In this document: piece by piece, positions 57,804 through 64,000 of the stretch
Layout of the letters: each line of letters opens with the position of its first letter
Numbering within the stretch: position 1 is the first letter of the stretch
Source: Lucifuga dentata
Taxonomy: Eukaryota > Chordata > Actinopteri > Ophidiiformes > Bythitidae
NCBI GenBank assembly: GCA_014773175.1
Contig: VXCM01005920.1
Span: 1 to 64,000, forward strand
Direction: 5' to 3'
Length of the DNA stretch: 64,000 bases
Position numbers and translations under genes: made by a program
Notes under the pieces: generated by a model
What the model saw: the letters and a program-made list of their open reading frames with translations, nothing else
The model's database searches: none
What the model was told of the DNA's origin: nothing

Positions 57804-58664
57804 TCTTTTTGTCCTCTGCCTTTCACATCCTCGCTCACTCTCGGTCCCCCTCCCATCTCGTCCTTCTCTCTTCTCTCCTTTCTCATCTCTCTCACCGCTG
57901 CATCGTTCAGTCAGTCGGAGAGGCGAGAGTNTTTTTTTTTTTTTTTGTTTTTTTAGCTTACCGTTACCAGCCTTTCCCATCCATGGCAGTCTATTGTGTT
58001 CTATAGCTGGTCACATAGCGGCTTTGCTAGTTCCACTGTTTCTTGGCGGTGTAGCGTAGCACAGCTTTGCTGCTCGTGTTGTGGCATGTCTGTTTACATC
58101 AGCAGCATGGCTCGCAGGGCAGGGGCAGCCAGGGGCAGCCACAGGAGCGGCACTCGCAACAGAGGAGGAGCAGCTGGAGGAGGAGAAGGNGCCAGGGGCA
58201 GCCACAGGAGCGGCACTCGCAACAGAGGAGGAGCAGCTGGAGGAGGAGAAGGAGGGGGAGAGAACTGTGAAGCAGGACTTGCAGAAAGGCTGTCAGAAGA
58301 GCCGAGAGACAGATCCAGAGTAGGAGGCAAAGGAGGGACAGCAGATGAGGAAGTTGGAGGAAGAGAAACTCTGGAAGGAGAAAGAGGAGGAGGTCCAAGA
58401 GGAGCAGGGTTGGGATGTGGTTCAGTGGCAGAAGCAGCAGCAGCAGCAGGAGGAGGAGGAGGAGNGGAGGAGGAGGAGGAGTGGGGCTAGGAGGAGGTGT
58501 GTGTCAAGGAGTTTGTATGTCAGTCCAGGAGCTCAGCTACTGTCTGTGTCTGCCTTGTTGTTGTACAGTGTTACTGCAGCACGGAGCCGACCCCAACATC
58601 CGCAACACTGACGGCAAGTCTGCTCTGGACCTGGCTGAACCCTCCGCCAAGGCTGTGCTCACAG
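43588..58664 (+). CDS. tnks: Tankyrase 1, first four coding exons (open at the right edge)
   Basis: Exons 43588-44077, 47318-47433, 50851-50959 and 58569-58664 join in phases 1, 0, 1, 1 and encode about 270 residues. Tankyrases are ankyrin-repeat poly-ADP-ribosyltransferases that bind RxxxxG-type partner motifs and act on axin, TRF1 and NuMA. Residues 1-120 form a Ser/Pro/Thr-rich N-terminus, a feature of tankyrase 1 and not of tankyrase 2. From [18 protein letters not shown] onward comes the start of the ankyrin region, with [30 protein letters not shown] and [16 protein letters not shown], matching human TNKS nearly residue for residue. I chose ATG 43588 (AAAATGG, strong context, aligning with the MA..RRS start of human TNKS) over the in-frame ATG at 43582. 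The remaining ankyrin repeats, SAM and catalytic domains must lie beyond 64000. Confidence 0.95.
44396..44530. other. Assembly duplication at a one-base gap (44463)
   Basis: 67 bases (44396-44462) repeated perfectly after the N (44464-44530) in tnks intron 1. Confidence 0.88.
47318..47433 (+). CDS. tnks: tnks exon 2: ankyrin repeat
   Basis: Phase 1 in, phase 0 out. It encodes [19 protein letters not shown] then [19 protein letters not shown]. The acceptor ACCTCAG follows a long CT-rich stretch (47190-47300). The sequence differs from human TNKS at only a few positions, such as DH for EH and T for M. Confidence 0.96.
47876..48125 (+). mobile_element. Teleost interspersed repeat (TTTATTTGTATAGCCCAATATCAC type)
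   Basis: The stretch from TTTTATTTGTATAGCCCAAT through GAGGAAAAACTCCCTT, GAAACCTTGGGAGAGGCA and GATTCCCTCTCC follows the order of a repeat widely present in fish genomes. It lies in tnks intron 2. I do not assign a class. Confidence 0.65.
49477..49545. repeat. (GA)n tract in tnks intron 2
   Basis: Imperfect GA/GGA repeats of about 70 bases. Confidence 0.88.
49859..49889. repeat. (GT)15 microsatellite in tnks intron 2
   Basis: Uninterrupted GT run followed by degenerate TGTA units. Confidence 0.93.
50178..50772 (-). mobile_element. Inverted-repeat transposon (MITE), copy 4, reversed
   Basis: 595 bases with the best-kept ends: left TTAAAGGACCATACC...GCATGTTTGAGCCTAATG, right GGCTCAAACATGC...GATATGGTCCTTTAA. 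The inverted repeats extend for roughly 40 bases. Lies in tnks intron 2, ending 78 bases before exon 3. Confidence 0.88.
50851..50959 (+). CDS. tnks: tnks exon 3: ankyrin repeat
   Basis: Phase 0 in, phase 1 out, encoding [18 protein letters not shown] and [18 protein letters not shown]. It is almost identical to the human exon (A to S in EAA/EAS). It lies only 78 bases after the end of an inverted-repeat transposon (50178-50772). Confidence 0.96.
51318..51382. repeat. (CT)n microsatellite with an N at 51363
   Basis: Over twenty CT units on the left of a one-base gap and more on the right; the true length is unknown. Confidence 0.9.
54010..54190 (+). mobile_element. Fragment of the same MITE family
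   Basis: CTGGAATGAACAAAAACCAGTGG, TATCCTTTGGAAAATG and ACTCAAAATATGCAATG match interior and 3' parts of the family in the same order. The rest of the element is missing or too diverged to see. Confidence 0.5.
55290..55819 (+). mobile_element. Inverted-repeat transposon (MITE), copy 5
   Basis: 530 bases in tnks intron 3, beginning TTAAAGGACCATACCGG and ending GGTATGGTCCATTAA. The interior has CCACTGGGGAATATAGTCCC, the complement of copy 4 at about 50440. Confidence 0.85.
57059..57104. repeat. (GT)n microsatellite in tnks intron 3
   Basis: GT run with a short TTTG break, ending in GTGC units. Confidence 0.92.
57420..57930 (+). repeat. Long polypyrimidine tract in tnks intron 3
   Basis: About 500 bases made almost only of C and T, including CTCCT repeats at 57421-57450 and 57638-57668 and (CT)n at 57764-57799. 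The tract ends at an N (57931) followed by poly-T. The open frames through it are low-complexity and not coding. Confidence 0.9.
58090..58500 (+). repeat. Purine-rich GGA/GAA tract before tnks exon 4
   Basis: GC-rich, dominated by GAG, GGA and CAG triplets, with Ns at 58190 and 58465 and a GGA microsatellite around the second N. It ends about 70 bases before exon 4. Several open frames cross it but their products are low-complexity Gly/Arg/Glu; I see no conserved domain. Confidence 0.8.
58128..58252. other. Assembly duplication at a one-base gap (58190)
   Basis: 62 bases (58128-58189) repeated perfectly after the N (58191-58252) in the GC-rich part of tnks intron 3. Confidence 0.88.
58569..58664 (+). 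CDS. tnks: tnks exon 4: ankyrin repeat
   Basis: Phase 1 in, phase 1 out, 96 bases, encoding [17 protein letters not shown] and [15 protein letters not shown]. The acceptor TTGTACAG follows a purine-rich tract (58120-58500), an unusual setting because the normal polypyrimidine tract is short. Donor ACAG|GTCAGT. Confidence 0.96.
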
Positions 58665-61600
58665 GTCAGTGTTCCTCTCCTACCTGTCTGTCTGTGTGTG
58701 AGTGTGTGTGTGTGTGTGTCTGTTTTTCTAAGACTCACAGGTCTCAGTATGTCTCACTATGTCTTTCTTACTTTCTCTGCTTTTATCCAAGCCTTAATAT
58801 CCCTTATATTTTGTTTGTGTTTGCTGTGTTTCAGTCTCTTTTCTTAGTTTCTTTCTTGCTTCCTTGTCAGACTTGTGTCTGTTTATTCCTCTGTTTAAGA
58901 ATGCGCCTGCATCACTTTTTCATCATTTTCTCTATCTGCCCATACTTTTTGTTTTTGTCCAAGGGTGCAGTCAGTGGTCAGTATCTCAACTTTTTTTTTC
59001 TCCTTTTTTCATCTTTGACTCTACCGCTAATCATTGATCAGCTAAGACATCTAATTTACTCATATTCAAAGATGTTTTTCAGAAAAAAGACAAATAAAAC
59101 AGCAACTCAACATTCACTAACAGCTGTTTTCAGTCACACAGTACTAACAAAACAGAAGTATATTTAAATTTAGCTTGACTAATATATCGATCAGATCGGC
59201 ATCATCATCATTGTCATCGTCATTTCATCATCATCGTCATCATCAGTGTCTCACCAGGGTTATTTTTTATTGTTGTGTCTATTTGAAGGCCAGTACTGAT
59301 ATTTTCATCAGTCAATGACTTCACTGAAAGTTAACCACTTATGCTGTGTTGAACTCTTATAAATACTCCAGTTCCATTACAAAATTTCACAAATAGCATC
59401 AGAATCTCCTTCTCGGCTGAGTGAAATGCATCAAACAGCAAAATAAAAATTGTCTAAAAATTCGGTCAAAAATTCTTATAGTGTCATCAATTTTTTTTTT
59501 AGTGTTACCTCCTTAAGGCAGCGTAACCCACTACACCTTCAAGCTGGATAAATTTTGGTTTTGTATCATGTGTTGGTTGGCGAGGTATGAGTTTGTGCAA
59601 TGAGTCTTATGTCACTTTTTTTTTTTCAGATGGATAAGACTGAAGAATTAAATTAACTGTTTCATGTAATCCAATGTGCAGGAATTTTTAAACAATCTCT
59701 TTCTTTGTGTGGTGATTCACTTCCTGGTAGCTTTTCTCTCTGCTATCACCCTACTACGCTGTCTGGACATTGGCACTTTTTGCAGGAGCAGTTCTCTGTT
59801 TAAACTGTGTTACATCATCGCTTCATCTTGCACAGCCTCTTTGGTAAATTAGATAAACCCTGAGATACCAAATTGTCAAACTGGGGGGGGNGGGGGGGGG
59901 GGAGGATTTCCAGCTTTACAGCTGCCTTGTCCTTGTCAGCTATAATTGGAAAAAAGGTTGTTCAGTGTCTGAGTTATTGAACATTGCTGCATATATTACA
60001 GTTAGCCATCTCACTCCGTTATCCCTCGTGATATAGTTTTTTTTTTTTTTTTTTTTNTTTTTTTTTTTTTTTTTTTGGATTGGAGCTGTCATGGAAAATG
60101 CTGTTCATGAGTTGTACCAGTAGAAACTGTAATAGAGTAATTTTACTTGTCTCGTTTCTGTTCTAAATCTGTTTATAATCGAGATTGTTTACCAAACCTA
60201 ATACATGGAGGAAAAGCGGGTTTGATTATATGCGCATACATAGTATATTATGACTCAAGGCAGCAAACGATGTAAACAACATACTGTAGACAAATCTGTC
60301 AGACTCAAACCCAGTGATCCATGCAAACTGGACATTTATTTCTGCATAATCATAACCATGTAAACAGGCAATATTTTTCAGCCTCGCAGTCTTATGATGG
60401 TTTAGACTATATGGATTTAAACCATCTTACACATTGCGCCAGGCATACAAAGCAAGTCAGCACATGCTGTGGGCATTTGCACCTCTTGTCTTTTCACTTA
60501 GCACTTCTAGTCTTCTATAAACCCCTCATTTTACCCTTAGGATCCTCTGTAAATTAAGACCTTCTTTTGAAGTATGCTGGGCCAGTTGTTAAGGACAATA
60601 CTACTCAAAGCGTTCTAGGGTGTGCTCTCTGGCCTAGAACACTCTAAGCAGCATAGTGGTTAACAGCTGGAGTTCTTTTTATGCCATTCCATGCCGGTGG
60701 GAGCACAAGATGGTCATGAGGTGGCAGTGAAAGAGGAGAAAGGATGGCAGTTGCTGAAGTTTATTGTTGAGCAATGCATGATGGTACATTTGTCTTCTGA
60801 TCAGAGTAGGATGTGTTATTCCAACCAAAGACACACGACACACTGCCCGCTGGCTCTTTATGATAATGCAACCAGCCTTGTGATATTTGGACCAATTATG
60901 GCTCGGGGGAGGTATTGGAAGTAGAAAATTCTCATTTATGAAAACGTTAATATGAGTGTGTATAACTTTGTGTCTGTTTGTATGTATACATGTATCTATA
61001 TGTGCAGGCTCTTTAGATTGTTTCAAGGTGACACTGAGCAGTGGCCTTTTCCAGCCTGTATATGTCCTGTGTCTGCGATGTAGAGGTTATGTTCTATTCC
61101 TCATCTCTGCTGTAGGCCAGCACAACTTTCAGCTTCCCATTGTGTTGATGGAAGTTTATATTGACCCATAAATTAGCTCTACTGCTCTGCCACATCCAAC
61201 AAACTGCTCCCAGAAATCATAGACTCAGTTCTCTTCTAGCAGGAGATGAAGAAGACAGAGATAATTAGATTTTTTTTTCCCAACTTACTTCAACCTTCTC
61301 AAACTTCCATTCTGAAAACTGCAGCAGAATGTTGCATATATCTGAGAATATGTTCTGTGTAGTTGCTCTGTTGGATGGTCACCTGATCATGGTGAAAATA
61401 CATCATGGCAAGATAGGAGTGTGTTGATTCTTTGGTCCTTCCTCAGTCCCCTTACTCAAGTGCTCTTTATATACATGTACCTTTTAAATACACAACCAGC
61501 ACAGCTGTAGAATGCTAATCTGTTTCAAGTATAAAGCAATGACACAACTATTCACAGTACATCAATTGCTGTTCAGAAGAGCAATTAGCTATTCAGGAGA

Positions 61601-64000
61601 GATCCTCTTAAAAAAAATCTTTTTTTATGTAGGTAAGATATGTTTTCAGCCAGACTATGCATTAGCTTTGGAGTAGACAAGGTATGTAGTAACTTACATC
61701 GACATTTAAATGTCAATTACAAAGTAAACAGCCAAGTGAGATTGAAACATGAATTCTCCAAAGCCGACACAAACAAATTGGGGAGGCCAAATTCTCCATT
61801 GTGTTTTGTAGCTAAAGAGCCTAGTGAGTAGCAAGTTAATTTTATTCTTCCTTATCAGGATACAAAGGAGGTCTTGCACACGTGCTGTGAGATTAGGCGG
61901 TTGCAAAGTGGGCACAGACTCCCAGAGCTTAATACAAACAGCACACAGAACACAGAGTTTACCAGATGTTAGAGCAAAGCTAAAACTTGATTTATAGTTC
62001 TGCATCAAAGTGTCATTGTACCTACACCATAGGTGTCCCCGGCAGCTCAGTATTTATGGACAGGGCTACACTGCAGCTTCTGCGCACCATTCCCAAGATT
62101 TAATGACACAAAGGGACTTACGCTACATAAATATTACAAGAACTGTGGGATGCTTTGTATTTGTTTTCTACCTGTTCCCAGTGTGGGTAGAGTTTGTTCA
62201 AGACACAACATGAAAAATATAAGCTAAAATATAAGTAATCTTCTCTTGAAAGCTGGTGAAGTAATGAAGAATTTGGTAAACAATAATGCAAGAAGTAAAT
62301 AGCGAGCTGGGAAAATATACTAGTTTTCTTGATTATGTCTTTAATTTTTTTTTTTTTTTTTTNATTTTTTTTTTTTTTTTTGCTGCACCCTTATGCAAGA
62401 AGCATCTGCAGCTCTTCAAGATCTGTTGACAAAACAACCAGTATGTTTACATGCAAATTCAAACTTGTATTCTATTCTGATTATGGCAATAAATAGATTT
62501 TTTTTTTTCAAACCTCGTGTAAATGCCATAATCAGATCGAAATTGGGTTAAATTGACATTGGTGTACTTCGAGTAACTGACCTAAATTATGAGATTGTAA
62601 ATCGATTTACTCAAGTGTGTACAATCCATTGGCTTGTAACTGGAGTAAGCAACCTTTGCATGCATTTCCTCACCTAGTATGCTTTCTCTTTAAGCTGTTC
62701 AAGCATATGCGACTGATGGAATTCTGTTAATTCCATCAATGTATATGTGTTACTCACGTTTTGCCTTAATTGCAGTACAACAAAAAATCGGATAATAGCT
62801 TGCACGTAAACTTACTGAGTGGAAACAAACCTAATGTGAATTTAGAGCAAATTGTATCCTGTATGTTGAATCCTAAGCAACTTAACCTCGGCCAGTCTAG
62901 CCCAGCTACTGCTGACAGCTTCCATACGCTCAGGGTGTTGAACCCTGGTTCAGCACTCATTTCAACATTCAAAAGCCTGAACTATTTCCTTAACTGAATG
63001 CCGATAGAATGAGTCAGAGAAAGGAAATAATGATATGAAAAGCCCCAGAAGAGCTAATTTAAAAACAAAAGGAGCACCAGGAGGACTTTTCCTTACATCT
63101 GTCTTTCTTGTTGTTTGTGATTGATCTTCCTCTGACCGGAAAGGAGTGATTGAGACACTTTCATCAAGTTGTTTTGTCTGCCCTTGACAACTCTTTCTCC
63201 GTTCCCCCCCTCATCTCTCCATCTCTTGCTTTTTTTACGCTCATCAATTACAGTGTTGTTTAATGAGTTTGCAAGTGCTAGGTGTACTCCACCAGCCTTA
63301 CATCAGCCTTGATGTCGTCCTCTGTCCCTTTGACATGTCATCTGTACTCCTTGTCCTCTTGCTGCCCCTGCTGTCTCCAACCTGCCTCTGGGTCTCAGTC
63401 AGACTCTCTTTTGTCTTCTTGACATTTGCCATTTACTCTCTTTCTGCTCTTTAATCTGTCTCACCATCCGTAAATCTCTAAAAGTAAAGTACATTCTACT
63501 GAGTTCAGTGTTCCGTCACTCTTCGGGAAACTAGAAGGCTATGCAGCACGGACCTCTACTAATACTGGATAATTGCAGGCTACAAAGTGGCAGCTTTAAA
63601 ATGACACGCGCACACATGATTCTGTGTTGTAGGAGCAGATTTGAGAATTTTGGGTGTGGGACTGTCCATCCGCACCAAAGAACTTCAATGTTTAAGATTG
63701 AAAAACAGAAATTATCAAAATTTTTATAAGACCACTGATCAGTATTCCTGTCATAATATAATTAAATAATCTTTAGCACATCAATTTTCAGCCAAGTCTG
63801 TTTTGTACTATTTGGTATCTTACAAATAAAAACAACCACTGTCCAGCATCACTGGTAGATTTAATTTACATGAGACTTTTTGACACTGATTAGATCTTGT
63901 TTTTCTGTGTTTTTGCTTTTGAAGCTGTGATAATGTTTTTGTCGGCATCTTTGGTGCTAATAATTCAGTTTTGGTGTTTTTTTGGTTCTTTTACACTGCA
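58665..64000 (+). other. tnks intron 4, running off the window
   Basis: No further ankyrin-encoding exon is visible. Contains poly-T tracts with Ns at 60057 and 62363, a poly-G run with an N at 59891, and a TCATCA-type stretch near 59200-59250. The next expected exon would encode the linker after AVLTG. Confidence 0.65.

Noticed and set aside
57518..58059. Long overlapping open frames rich in Ser, Leu and Phe
   Set aside because: They read a C/T-only tract, where stops are rare in several frames at once. No domain, no start context, and an N interrupts them.
58415..59167. 250-codon open frame over tankyrase exon 4
   Set aside because: Its middle is the true exon 4 read without splicing; the two sides are intron low-complexity sequence.
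1..64000. CRISPR arrays, bacterial operons, integrated virus genes
   Set aside because: No regularly spaced repeats, no polymerase, integrase, gag or capsid-like reading frames; all real genes are spliced vertebrate genes or a single-exon claudin.

Overview
This is a piece of a vertebrate nuclear genome, almost certainly a ray-finned (percomorph-like) teleost. The evidence is spliced genes with GT-AG introns, a tRNA-derived fish SINE with intact target-site duplications, a family of small TTAA-flanked inverted-repeat transposons, many long microsatellites, and claudin-23 next to tankyrase as in the 8p23 region of human. There are no bacterial operons, CRISPR arrays, rRNA or functional tRNA genes.

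Layout. (1) About 209-25448, plus strand: the 3' two thirds of a giant LDL-receptor-related receptor; its 5' end lies left of the window. I could join 39 exons in one consistent frame (7412 coding bases, about 2469 residues). The order is EGF-EGF, propeller, EGF, propeller, about 20 LDLR class A repeats, EGF-EGF, propeller, EGF, propeller, EGF + one class A repeat, EGF, one membrane span, and a tail of about 50 residues. It is best matched by the teleost Lrp13 type (a vitellogenin-binding ovarian receptor in the literature), but that assignment is from architecture only. (2) About 31118-32068, plus strand: a small EGF + transmembrane gene whose main exon resembles the membrane-proximal exon of the receptor and uses the same intron phase; it may be a duplicated 3' fragment that became its own gene. 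(3) 39158-40052, minus strand: a single-exon claudin, claudin-23-like, whose frame is broken only by an assembly duplication at a one-base gap. (4) 43588 to beyond the right edge, plus strand: the first four coding exons of tankyrase 1 (Ser/Pro-rich N-terminus and the start of the ankyrin repeats), with introns of 3.2, 3.4 and 7.6 kb and a fourth running off the window.

The four genes do not form a pathway: the receptor is an endocytic surface protein, the claudin a tight-junction protein and tankyrase a poly-ADP-ribosyltransferase. The most notable signals are nested tandem duplication of ligand-binding exons inside the receptor (an ancestral block of five class A repeats duplicated, then its first three-repeat unit copied to three, introns included, with loss or gain of an intron inside a repeat pair), a GC-AG intron, a receptor tail with no NPxY motif, the small EGF-transmembrane gene, the TTAA-bounded MITE family, and five one-base gaps each flanked by a perfect 61-67 base direct duplication that are assembly artefacts and corrupt two gene models. 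Outside these features the window is AT-rich noncoding sequence with low-complexity tracts.
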